From contig FOLJ01000026.1 of the NCBI GenBank assembly GCA_900112325.1, positions 1 through 43,974 of the forward strand: a stretch of DNA of 43,974 bases, read 5' to 3'. The notes beneath the pieces were generated by a model. The model had not been told where the DNA came from. It ran no database searches and worked only from the letters and a program-made list of their open reading frames with translations. This document shows positions 16,333 to 23,939 of this stretch, piece by piece. Position 1 is the stretch's first letter, and each line of letters begins with the position of its first letter. Source of the stretch: Micromonospora sediminimaris (lineage in GTDB: Bacteria; Actinomycetota; Actinomycetes; Mycobacteriales; Micromonosporaceae). Made by a program: the position numbers and the translations under genes.

Positions 16333-16752
16333 TCAGCGGCTCTTCTTCGCCGCCCGCTTACGGGGTGGCGTCAACAGGTCGGCGATCGCGGCGATCGCGG
16401 ACGGCACCAGGCGGTAGTACGCCCAGACGCCACGCTTGTCCCGCTCCAGCAGGCCAGCCTCGGTCAGAATCCGCAGGTGATGACTCACGGTCGGCTGGGA
16501 AAGTCCGAGCGGCGCGGTGAGGTCACTCACGGACGCCTCCCCCGTCGGAGACGACTGGATGAGGCTGAGCAGCCGCAGCCGCGCCGGGTCGGCAAATGCC
16601 TTCAGCACTCCCGCGAGGCGCTCGGCATCGGCAGGTTTGATCGGCTCGCCGGTGAGGGGCGAGATGGCGGGCGTCGTAGTCTTCGCAGTTCCCACGCCTT
16701 GCATCGTTGCAGCAACAAGCACCGATCGGTGGTGAAACGAGGGCTGGATCAC
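16333..16752 (-). CDS. ArsR-family transcriptional regulator
   Basis: 139 residues from a GTG that overlaps the stop of the oxidoreductase gene (GTGA, 16749-16752). The winged helix shows the ArsR core: FADPARLRLLSLIQ, then LGLSQPTVSHHLRILTEAGLLERDKRG and WAYYRL. The metal-binding Cys motif ELCVCDL of arsenic/cadmium sensors is replaced by ASVSDL, so it is unlikely to sense metals that way. It probably controls the oxidoreductase gene with which it forms an operon. An ATG at 16704 is an alternative start. Confidence 0.88.
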   Translation of the reverse strand: MIQPSFHHRSVLVAATMQGVGTAKTTTPAISPLTGEPIKPADAERLAGVLKAFADPARLRLLSLIQSSPTGEASVSDLTAPLGLSQPTVSHHLRILTEAGLLERDKRGVWAYYRLVPSAIAAIADLLTPPRKRAAKKSR

Positions 16753-17765
16753 CGTGAGTTGTCCGAGAAAATGCTGATGACGACCTTGGCGCGGGCGTGT
16801 TCGGTCTCCACGTACCGGATCGCGTCGGGTACCTCGTCCAGCCGGTAGGTCCGGTCAATGACCGGGGTCAACTTGCCGGACTCGGCCAACTCCCGCAGCG
16901 TCGCGAGGTGCCCCCGACCGGCCGCCGCGAACGGCGCGACGATGCGGTGCTTGACGAAACGCCCCACCAACGGCCCCCGGATCAGCATGCTCATCGGCCC
17001 GAAGACACTGCCGCCGGTGAACACGCCGCCGCCGGACAGCAGCAGTGTCCCGTCGGTGGTCAGCACCCGCCGACAGTCGGTCAACGACCGGTTGCCGACC
17101 AGATCGAGCAGCACCTCGTAGCGGCGGCCGGCGCGGACGGCGTCGGTGCGGGTGAAATCCTCCCTGGTGTAGTCGACGACATGATCCGCACCGAGCGACC
17201 GGACCAGTTCGACGTTGCGGGTCCGGCACACCGCGGTCACCTGCGCGCCGTACGCCTTGGCCAACTGCACCGCGAAGGTGCCCACCCCGCCGGACGCCCC
17301 GTTGATCAGAACGTGCTGCCCGGCCCGGAGCTCGGCGGCGTCGCGTAGGCAGACCAGGGCGGTGGTGGCGGCCAGCGGGATCGCCGCCGCCTGCTCGAAG
17401 CTCAGGTTTGCCGGCTTCGCCGCCACCAGGTTCTCGGCCACGCACACGTACTCGGCGAACGCGCCACCGGCGGGCCCGGCCTCGCCGTACACCTCGTCGC
17501 CGGGCCGGAAGCGGGTCACCGCCCGGCCGACCGCCTCGACCCGACCGGCGAAGTCCTGGCCCCGGACCGGCGCGGTGGGCCGGCGGAGCCCGAACGTCAG
17601 CCGAGACAGGTACGGGTCGCCCCGCATGGCGTGCCAGTCGTACGCGTTAACCGAACTCGCCCGCACCCGGACCAGCACCTCGTCGTCGCCGGGCGTCGGT
17701 ACGTCGACCTCACGCAGCCGCAGGACGTCGGGTGAACCGTACCGGTGCTGCACGATCGCCTTCAT
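16749..17765 (-). CDS. Zinc-independent NAD(P)-dependent quinone oxidoreductase (MDR family)
   Basis: 338 residues, a medium-chain dehydrogenase/reductase of the quinone oxidoreductase branch. The N-terminal GroES-like domain has GQDFAGRVEAVG; the Rossmann domain has INGASGGVGTFAVQLAK (about 150-166), which binds NADPH. Catalytic zinc Cys residues are absent, as expected for this branch. It likely reduces quinones or activated alkenes. The ATG at 17765 follows GAGGAG. It heads an operon with the ArsR regulator and is divergent from the histidine kinase gene. Confidence 0.9.
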   Translation of the reverse strand: MKAIVQHRYGSPDVLRLREVDVPTPGDDEVLVRVRASSVNAYDWHAMRGDPYLSRLTFGLRRPTAPVRGQDFAGRVEAVGRAVTRFRPGDEVYGEAGPAGGAFAEYVCVAENLVAAKPANLSFEQAAAIPLAATTALVCLRDAAELRAGQHVLINGASGGVGTFAVQLAKAYGAQVTAVCRTRNVELVRSLGADHVVDYTREDFTRTDAVRAGRRYEVLLDLVGNRSLTDCRRVLTTDGTLLLSGGGVFTGGSVFGPMSMLIRGPLVGRFVKHRIVAPFAAAGRGHLATLRELAESGKLTPVIDRTYRLDEVPDAIRYVETEHARAKVVISIFSDNSR

Positions 17766-17888
17766 CGAAACTCCTCGCCGTCGCGTGTCGAATGCTCTGC
17801 CACTGAGCCTGTCGGCACGGGTCGGGCAATACGTCGGTGTGACGGCGGCACTGTTGCTACTCCCCGCGCGGCAGCGGGAGGGCCGTGC

Positions 17889-17904
17889 TACTCCCCGGGG
17901 AGTA
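17889..17904. promoter_or_regulatory. Perfect 16-bp palindrome upstream of the histidine kinase operon
   Basis: TACTCCCCGGGGAGTA is a perfect palindrome. The half GCTACTCCCCG also occurs at 17856-17866, exactly 31 bp (three helical turns) upstream of the copy at 17887-17897. This suggests tandem binding of a NarL-type response regulator, perhaps the one encoded at 19136, and possible control of the divergent oxidoreductase. Confidence 0.55.
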
Positions 17905-17963
17905 CGCCGCACTGCCACCGTCGGGGCTGCCGAGGTCGACGCCGATCGGCCTACAGTGCGAGC

Positions 17964-19139
17964 ATGAGCCGGTCCAGCCCCGCTGCCGACATGGCGTTCC
18001 CCGGCGAGCGGCCGAAGTCGCGGCCCGGGCCGGGCCTGGCGGTGCTGACCGCGCTCGCGCAGCCGGTCGGCACCGCGATCGTCGCCGGCTGGCAGCATGC
18101 AAGTGTCGGGGTCATCGGGTACGTGCTGCTGGTGTTCAGTGGGCTGGCGCTGGCCGACCGGCACCGGTTCCCGCGGCGGAACTTCCTGATCGTCGTCGCC
18201 GCCACCCTGGCGTACCACCTGCTGGATCGGCCGGTCGGGGTGAGTTTGCTGGCACCGATGATCGGTGCGGCGGTGGCCATGGTCGCCGGCCACCGGTGGC
18301 TGGTGGCGGCGGCCTCCGCCGGGTCGTACGCAGTCTGGGTGCTGGTCAGTGGCGCCACCCTGAACCAGGCGTTGACGGCGTTGGCGCTGATCGCCGGTGC
18401 CGGCCTGGTCACCGAGATCGGCATCCTGGTCGCCGCCGAGGTCCAGAACGGCATCGCGGAGCAACGCCGGCTGTCCGAGGAGCGGCAACGCCGCCGAGCC
18501 AGTGAGCAGCGGCTGCTGATCGCCGCCGAACTGCACGACGTACTCGGTCACCACCTCTCGCTGATCAACATGAGGGCCGGCGTCGGTCTGCATCTGATGG
18601 ATCGCGACCCGGAGCAGGCCCGGGCGGCGCTCGACGCGATAGCGCAGTCCAGCGCGGAGGCGCTACGCGAGGTGCAGGCGGTGCTCAACACGCTCTACCC
18701 GACCGGCGAGGCCGCCCCGCGAGCCCCCGCGCCCGGGCTGGACCGGCTCGCCGAGCTGACCGGAGACGCCGCGCTGCCGACCCGGACCGTGATCGACGGT
18801 ACGGTCCAGCCGCTGCCCGCGGCCGTGGACCGGGCCGCGTACCGGATCGTGCAGGAGGGGTTGACAAATATCCGCCGGCACGCCGGGACGGGTGCCGCCG
18901 CCACCGTCACCATCGGATATCGGCAGGATGCGTTGGTGGTCGAGGTCGACGACGACGGTGGCGGTGTGCGGCAGCCGGCGCCGGCACCTGCGGGAAACGG
19001 CATCACGGGGATGCGGGAGCGAGCTGCCGCGTTGGGCGGTGAGCTGACCGCCGGGCCAGCCCCGGACGGCAGCGGCGGCTGGCGGGTACGCGCCACCCTG
19101 CCGCTGGGGCGTGACCAGACGCGGGAGGCGACATCATGA
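17964..19139 (+). CDS. Sensor histidine kinase (NarL-partner, HisKA_3 type)
   Basis: 391 residues. Several membrane helices (about 25-155) and little extracellular sequence suggest sensing within the membrane. A coiled linker (about 160-185) leads to the HisKA_3 helix with ELHDVLGHHLSLI, where His191 is the phosphorylated residue. A C-terminal ATPase domain has NIRRHAG and GNGITGMRERAAALGG. The stop overlaps the start of the response regulator gene (ATGA, 19136-19139), so the two form one unit. The signal is unknown. Confidence 0.92.
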   Translation: MSRSSPAADMAFPGERPKSRPGPGLAVLTALAQPVGTAIVAGWQHASVGVIGYVLLVFSGLALADRHRFPRRNFLIVVAATLAYHLLDRPVGVSLLAPMIGAAVAMVAGHRWLVAAASAGSYAVWVLVSGATLNQALTALALIAGAGLVTEIGILVAAEVQNGIAEQRRLSEERQRRRASEQRLLIAAELHDVLGHHLSLINMRAGVGLHLMDRDPEQARAALDAIAQSSAEALREVQAVLNTLYPTGEAAPRAPAPGLDRLAELTGDAALPTRTVIDGTVQPLPAAVDRAAYRIVQEGLTNIRRHAGTGAAATVTIGYRQDALVVEVDDDGGGVRQPAPAPAGNGITGMRERAAALGGELTAGPAPDGSGGWRVRATLPLGRDQTREATS

Positions 19140-19801
19140 TCCGGGTTCTGCTCGTCGATGATCAGGTGCTGGTCCGGGCCGGTTTTCGCGCGCTGCTGGA
19201 CGCGGAGCCGGACATCACCGTCGTCGCCGAGGCCGGCGACGGTGCGCAGGCGGTCCGGCTGACCCGGCAGACCGTTCCGGACGTGGTCCTGATGGACATC
19301 CGGATGCCCGGGGTGGACGGGTTGGCCGCCACCCGGCAGATCACCGCCGACCCGGAGCTGTCCGAGGTACGGATCGTCGTGCTCACCACGTTCGAGCTGG
19401 ACGAGTACGTCGGAGAGGCGCTACGCGCCGGTGCCGCCGGGTTCCTGGTCAAGAACACCCAACCGGCCGAGCTGATTCAGGGGGTACGGGTGGTGGCCGC
19501 CGGCGACGGGCTGCTGTCGCCGAGCGTGACCCGGCGGGTGATCGAGCAGTTCGCCGCCGGTACCGCCACGCCTGTCGCACCTCGGCGGCTGGCCGAGCTG
19601 ACCGAACGGGAACGGGAGGTGGTGGCTCTGGTCGGCACCGGGCTGTCCAACGACGAGATCGCCGCGCGGCTGGTGGTCAGTCCGGCTACCGCCAAGACAC
19701 ACGTGTCCCGGGCGATGGTCAAGCTGGGTGCCCGGGACCGCGCCCAGCTGGTGGTGTTCGCGTACGAGGCCGGTCTGGTCCGGCCCGGCTGGCTGCCCTG
19801 A
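19136..19801 (+). CDS. Response regulator, NarL/LuxR family
   Basis: 221 residues. The receiver domain (1-120) has acidic residues DD near 8-9, the phosphorylated Asp54 (VLMDIRMPG), Thr86-type LTTF and the conserved Lys in LVKNTQ. The LuxR-type helix-turn-helix (about 150-210) has LTEREREVVALV and SNDEIAARLVVSPATAKTHVS. It is the partner of the kinase just upstream and may bind the palindrome at 17889-17904. Confidence 0.95.
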   Translation: MIRVLLVDDQVLVRAGFRALLDAEPDITVVAEAGDGAQAVRLTRQTVPDVVLMDIRMPGVDGLAATRQITADPELSEVRIVVLTTFELDEYVGEALRAGAAGFLVKNTQPAELIQGVRVVAAGDGLLSPSVTRRVIEQFAAGTATPVAPRRLAELTEREREVVALVGTGLSNDEIAARLVVSPATAKTHVSRAMVKLGARDRAQLVVFAYEAGLVRPGWLP

Positions 19802-19881
19802 CGTCAAACCCCGATCGACAGACCGACACCCGACAATGTCGATCGTTGTAGGCCCTCTGCGGCTCATCGAAGATTTCTCGC

Positions 19882-21222
19882 ATGAGCATCGGTCGCCGCT
19901 CCACACCGCTCCACGAAGCGGGCGCGCGCCTTGACGGCGAGGCAGTGAGCCGTGGGGAAGGTGCCGGCCCCGACGCTGCCGCCGCGCCCGTACGCGGGCT
20001 CGTCGGCCGTCTGAGGCGGCGTTTCGTCGAGGCCCGGCAGGGCTGGATAGACGCTCGTGCCATGGCCACGCTGCCCGGCCTCGACCGGGCCCTCCGGTTC
20101 GTCGCCGTACTGTTGTTCGCCCAGCGCGCCAGCTACCTGCTGCCCGCCGCGTCGAGCCTGGGCTCCACCGGCGCCACCCACTACCGTAGCCCGGCGCTCA
20201 ACCTGACGATGGTGACTGTGGTGGTGGCCTGGAACGCCATCCTGGCCGTCGCGGTCTGGCGGCGCGGCTGGTTCACCATCCGACACGTCGTCGTCGACAT
20301 CGCCGTGACCTGCGTGCTGCTCTTCGTGGCGAACGCCAACCTACGGGACGGCTTCGAGCTGAGCGCTGCCAACTGGATGGCGAAATTCGCTCTCGGCACC
20401 GCGGCTCTGGCCGGTGCGGTGTTGAGCGTGTCCCGGATGCTCGTCGCGTTGGCGGTGCTGGTGCTGGCCGCCGTCGCCGCGATCGCCCTGCGCACCGGAG
20501 GGCTGCCACCGCTGGAGTCCGGCTTCCTCAACCACGTCAACTCCAGCCTCTGGTTCGCCCTGTTGCTGCATTTCATGCGCCGCTACCTCGCCGCCCAGGC
20601 GGACGCGGTGGACGCGGCCACCGCCCGGCGGATCACCGCCGAGACCGCGGCTGCGGCCAGCCAGGCCCGGTTCGCCGAACGACTCCGGCAGTTCCGCCAC
20701 CTGCACGACACGGTGCTGGCCACCCTCACCGCGATCTCCCGTGGCGGTCTCGACCATCGCACCGAGGCGGTCCGGGCCCGGTGCGGTCGCGATGCCGACT
20801 ATGTGCGGCGTCTGATCGCCGAGGAACGCCCGGAGCAGACCACCTCGCTCGGCGCCCGGCTGACCGAGGCGGCTGAGGCAGCCGACGCGCTCGGCCTGCG
20901 GGTGCACCTGCTCATCGGGGAACTGCCGGACGACATCCCCGACCGGATTGTCGACGGGATCGGCGACGCGACCCGGGAAGCCCTGAACAACGTCGCGCGG
21001 CATGCCGGGACCGGGCGGGCCTGGGTGTCCGCGGACTGGACCGACCGGACGCTGACCGTACGGATCGTCGACCGTGGGCTGGGCTTCACACCCGATCGTG
21101 CCACCTCCGGTTCCGGGCTGCGGCGCTCGATCAAGCAGCGGATGCGCGAGGTCGGTGGCTCAGCTCAGGTCTTCTCCGACCCCGGCGACGGCACCTGCGT
21201 CGAACTGGTGTGGGACGGGTGA
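19882..21222 (+). CDS. Membrane histidine kinase next to the RiPP operon
   Basis: 446 residues. A long N-terminal cytoplasmic stretch (1-65) precedes about five membrane helices (70-232), followed by a dimerisation helix with FRHLHDTVLATL, where His275 followed by Asp fits as the phosphorylated residue. The C-terminal ATPase domain has EALNNVARHAG and GLGFTPDRATSGSGLRRSI. It resembles the DesK/NarX-type group, but the ATP lid is short. The response regulator that converges on it (stop 4 bp away) is the obvious partner, although convergent rather than in an operon. Its start is not certain; an ATG at 20062 would remove the N-terminal stretch. Confidence 0.85.
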   Translation: MSIGRRSTPLHEAGARLDGEAVSRGEGAGPDAAAAPVRGLVGRLRRRFVEARQGWIDARAMATLPGLDRALRFVAVLLFAQRASYLLPAASSLGSTGATHYRSPALNLTMVTVVVAWNAILAVAVWRRGWFTIRHVVVDIAVTCVLLFVANANLRDGFELSAANWMAKFALGTAALAGAVLSVSRMLVALAVLVLAAVAAIALRTGGLPPLESGFLNHVNSSLWFALLLHFMRRYLAAQADAVDAATARRITAETAAAASQARFAERLRQFRHLHDTVLATLTAISRGGLDHRTEAVRARCGRDADYVRRLIAEERPEQTTSLGARLTEAAEAADALGLRVHLLIGELPDDIPDRIVDGIGDATREALNNVARHAGTGRAWVSADWTDRTLTVRIVDRGLGFTPDRATSGSGLRRSIKQRMREVGGSAQVFSDPGDGTCVELVWDG

Positions 21223-21226
21223 CCGG

Positions 21227-21871
21227 CTACCGGATCAGGTCGTCCTCCCGGGCACGGTTGGCCAGGTCCAGCTTCGTGTAGGTGGGTCGGCCGGCTTCGG
21301 CGTACTTCGCCTTCACCCGGTCCAGGTACCGCCGGGCGGTAGCCGGCTGGACGCCGACGCGCCGCGCCGCCGCGGTCAGCGTCATACCGGACGCGTACGC
21401 CACCAGGACGGCCTGTTCCTGCGGTGACAGTTTCGGCCGGTCGGGTCGGGAATCTTGTGACCAGGCGTACGCCAGTTCCGGCGAATGGGCGACCCGGCCC
21501 TGCGCGACGTCGCGGATCGCGGCGGCAAGGGTGGGCAGGTCATTGTCCTTGGTCAGGTAGCCGAGTGCGCCCGCCCGCAGCACGTCGACGCCATGGGTCA
21601 CGTACGGAACAGCGCTGACGACCAGCACCTGCCGATCACGGACGGCCAGCCGACGCACGTTTTCGACCGGCTCGGTCCGGTCCGCGAGCAGCAGATCCAG
21701 CACGACCACGTCGGCCGGAGCCGGTTCAGCCGCGAAGAACTCGTCGACGGTCCCGGCGGTGCAGACCAGCCGCAGGTCGGGGGCCTCGGCCAGCCACGCC
21801 CTGATGCCGTCCAGCAGCATCCGGTCGTCGTCGATCACGGACACCGAGATCTCGGGACGCACGTGCGACAC
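21227..21871 (-). CDS. Response regulator, LuxR family, divergent from the RiPP operon
   Basis: 214 residues from a GTG at 21871. The receiver domain has IDDDRML, the likely phosphorylated Asp59 (VVVLDLLLADR), VSAVP in place of the usual Thr/Ser switch, and Lys in YLTKDND. The HTH domain (about 150-200) has LSPQEQAVLVAYASG and RRVGVQPATARRYLDRVKAKY. It converges on the histidine kinase and diverges from the RiPP precursor gene, with 145 bp between. The most economical reading is that it controls the RiPP operon; this is inferred from position only. Confidence 0.88.
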   Translation of the reverse strand: MSHVRPEISVSVIDDDRMLLDGIRAWLAEAPDLRLVCTAGTVDEFFAAEPAPADVVVLDLLLADRTEPVENVRRLAVRDRQVLVVSAVPYVTHGVDVLRAGALGYLTKDNDLPTLAAAIRDVAQGRVAHSPELAYAWSQDSRPDRPKLSPQEQAVLVAYASGMTLTAAARRVGVQPATARRYLDRVKAKYAEAGRPTYTKLDLANRAREDDLIR

Positions 21872-22016
21872 CGTCTCCCCGGTGCGACTGTCCTGTCAAG
21901 ACGTCAATTTTGCCCTCTGGAACCGCATAGACACCCTGAGCAACCCTCTGCGCGTGGTCGGGGCGTCTCGCGGGAGTGGCCCGTTGCCCGGCCGCAGCAG
22001 CGAAAGGAGGGCCCAC

Positions 22017-22127
22017 ATGCTCAAGTGGGAGAAGCCCAGCATCCGTAAGGCCGAGTTCGCGGCGCAGCTCGGCTGCGCCTGCGCCTGCGGGGCGCTGGCC
22101 GGCGCGGGTTCCGGGCACGCCAACTAA
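22017..22127 (+). CDS. RiPP precursor peptide with W-x-x-P leader motif and Cys-Ala-Cys-Ala-Cys core
   Basis: A 36-residue peptide behind a very strong ribosome site (AAAGGAGG, 6 bp before ATG). The leader is about residues 1-19 and begins MLKWEKPSIRK: Trp4-x-x-Pro7 resembles the YxxP motif that PqqD-like domains read in lasso peptide leaders. The putative core, about residues 20-36, starts CACACG, with three Cys alternating with Ala, then a Gly/Ala-rich run (ALAGAGSG) and ends His-Ala-Asn. Its position right before a radical SAM/SPASM gene, a PqqD gene, a peptidase and an exporter makes it the likely substrate. The leader/core border is inferred. It is too short for many gene finders. Confidence 0.88.
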   Translation: MLKWEKPSIRKAEFAAQLGCACACGALAGAGSGHAN

Positions 22128-22145
22128 CAACACCCGACATCGGTG

Positions 22146-22174
22146 GCGGGGGCCACGCCTGCCGTGGCCCCCGC
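22146..22174. terminator. Hairpin between precursor and maturase genes (attenuator candidate)
   Basis: GCGGGGGCCACG (22146-22157) and CGTGGCCCCCGC (22163-22174) are perfect 12-bp complements with a 5-base loop and no T-run. Such hairpins between a RiPP precursor and its modifying enzymes often allow more precursor than enzyme to be made, by partial termination or by protecting the 3' end of a short message. Confidence 0.7.
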
Positions 22175-22200
22175 TCGGAACGCGGAAGGTGGATCCCGTC

Positions 22201-23661
22201 ATGCAGCTGTCGGGGATGTGGTCAGAGCTGGTCGTCCCGGACGACCTCGTTTACTTTCAGTGCCGGGACCGCTATCTCGTGGAGAACCCCGGCATCGCCG
22301 CGTGGGCGGTCGTCGGCGACGGAGAAATTGACGTGCTCCGGGCGCTCGCGTCCGGCGTCGAGTCCCCGGCCGACCCGGCCACGACCGAGCGGGCGCTGGC
22401 GACGCTGGTCCTCAACTGGCTGGTCTACCTCCCCGGGCAGCAACCCCGGATTCGGCCGGCTGAGCCAGCGCTGCGCATGGTCTATTACGCGATCACCGAC
22501 GGGTGCAACCTGCGGTGCCCGTACTGTTACGCCTCCTCCACCCGCAAGCTGCCCGGCGAGTTGGAGCCGCACGAGTCGCTCGACCTGGTCGACCAGATCG
22601 CCGACATGGGCGCAGAACTGCTCATCCTGACCGGCGGCGAGCCGATGCTGCGCCCGGACTTCTTCACAGTTGCCGACCACGCCCGATCGCGGGGGTTGCG
22701 GGTCAACTGCATCACCAACGGCACCCGCATCCCGGACGAGGCGACCGCCCGACGGATGGCGGACACCTTTGGCAAGATCACGGTCAGCCTGGACGGCGGT
22801 GTGGCGGAGGTCCATGAGCGGACCCGGGGCAAGGGCACCTTCGCGCGCACCGCCAACGCGCTCGCGCTGCTCAACGCCGCCGGCGTCAGACCCGACATCA
22901 ACCACGTCGTGTCGCCGGACAACATCGGCGCCCTGGACCAGCTCATGACGTTCCTGGACGGCATCGACTTCGGCAACGTACGGCTGATGAACCACACCGG
23001 CATCGGCCGTGGTGCCGAGGACGGGGTGCATTTCGCCTGGGAGCACCATCGCGACGTGCAGCGGTTCACCTGGACCAACCCGGTGGCGCAGAAGATCCTC
23101 ACCGAGGGCCCCAAGGCGGTCAAACCGTGCTCGATCCGGGGCAACTGCGGGCTCGGCGGCACCGAGATCTACATCAACTCGCTCGGCGATGTCTACCCAT
23201 GCAAGCTGGTCACCGGTCCCCTGCACAAGGCCGGCAACGTGCGCGCGCAGCGCCTGGCCGACGTGTTCGCCAATCCGGCGCTGTCCCAGCTGCGCACCAA
23301 CACCGTGTTCGAAGGCGAGAACCTGGCCGACTGCCGGCGCTGCTACATCCGGGCCGCGTGCGGCGGCGGTTGCCGCGCGTACCACGCGGCTGAATCCGGA
23401 TCGATCACCCGCAACAGCCGGCACCACTGCCGGATCCTGCGACACTCGATGATCACCAACATCTGGCGCTCGAACGGTTTTACCGGCGTCGACCTGCTGG
23501 AGAACGAGTCCACCATGACGGTGCCCCGGCTGATCCGGGACGGCACGGTGCACCCGGTGTACGACGACTGGCGCACCGACACCGATCCCGCCGACGCGGT
23601 CCACCGCCGGGCCCTGCCGGTGCTGACCAACCGGACGGGGGCTTCGTCGTGCTCAGCGTGA
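22201..23661 (+). CDS. Radical SAM/SPASM peptide maturase
   Basis: 486 residues. It probably uses S-adenosylmethionine and iron-sulfur clusters to build a radical cross-link or other change in the precursor core. Residues 20-85 resemble a winged-helix, PqqD-like domain. The radical SAM core follows: CNLRCPYC (Cys102, Cys106, Cys109) binds the 4Fe-4S cluster and GGEP (145-148) contacts SAM. The C-terminal SPASM region has Cys310, 316, 334, 378, 381, 387, 391 and 410, enough for two auxiliary clusters. A tail of about 65 residues follows, unlike most relatives. The ATG at 22201 has a GGAAGG ribosome site. It overlaps the PqqD gene. The family is clear; the exact reaction is unknown. Confidence 0.95.
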   Translation: MQLSGMWSELVVPDDLVYFQCRDRYLVENPGIAAWAVVGDGEIDVLRALASGVESPADPATTERALATLVLNWLVYLPGQQPRIRPAEPALRMVYYAITDGCNLRCPYCYASSTRKLPGELEPHESLDLVDQIADMGAELLILTGGEPMLRPDFFTVADHARSRGLRVNCITNGTRIPDEATARRMADTFGKITVSLDGGVAEVHERTRGKGTFARTANALALLNAAGVRPDINHVVSPDNIGALDQLMTFLDGIDFGNVRLMNHTGIGRGAEDGVHFAWEHHRDVQRFTWTNPVAQKILTEGPKAVKPCSIRGNCGLGGTEIYINSLGDVYPCKLVTGPLHKAGNVRAQRLADVFANPALSQLRTNTVFEGENLADCRRCYIRAACGGGCRAYHAAESGSITRNSRHHCRILRHSMITNIWRSNGFTGVDLLENESTMTVPRLIRDGTVHPVYDDWRTDTDPADAVHRRALPVLTNRTGASSCSA

Positions 23662-23939
23662 ATCCAGAAGTGGTGTGGGTGGACAACGACGACGAGGTGC
23701 GTATCTACCACCCTGGTACCGGAGAGTTCCAGACCTTGAACGCGACTGCCGCGCGGATCTGGCGCAAGCTCGCCAACGGTGCTCAGATCGACGACGTGGT
23801 GCGTGACCTGGCCACCGAGTTCGACGCGCAGGACGAGCACGACCGACGGCAGATCGACCGGGACGTCCGGGAGTTCGTCTCCGAGCTGGGCCAGCTGGGC
23901 ATGCTCGGGCCCAGCCGGACTGCGGAGGCGGGCCGATGA
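23649..23939 (+). CDS. PqqD-family RiPP recognition protein
   Basis: 96 residues, a stand-alone RiPP recognition element. The pattern matches PqqD: VVWVDNDDEVRIYHPGTGEFQTLNAT, then AARIWRKLANGAQIDDVVRDLATEF and a C-terminal helix ending LGQLGMLG. It should bind the precursor leader and present the core to the maturase. The GTG at 23649 overlaps the maturase end; a GTG at 23658 forming GTGA with the stop is equally possible. It overlaps the peptidase gene by 4 bp. Confidence 0.92.
   Translation: MLSVNPEVVWVDNDDEVRIYHPGTGEFQTLNATAARIWRKLANGAQIDDVVRDLATEFDAQDEHDRRQIDRDVREFVSELGQLGMLGPSRTAEAGR

Noticed and set aside
22017..22127. Precursor considered as a lasso peptide or a lanthipeptide
   Set aside because: There is no asparagine-synthetase-like cyclase or LanM/LanB enzyme; the neighbours are radical SAM, PqqD and an S26-like peptidase.
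22222..23604. Minus-strand frame of 460 codons opposite the radical SAM gene
   Set aside because: Shadow of a gene with clear iron-sulfur motifs; low-complexity Val/Gly/Arg translation.
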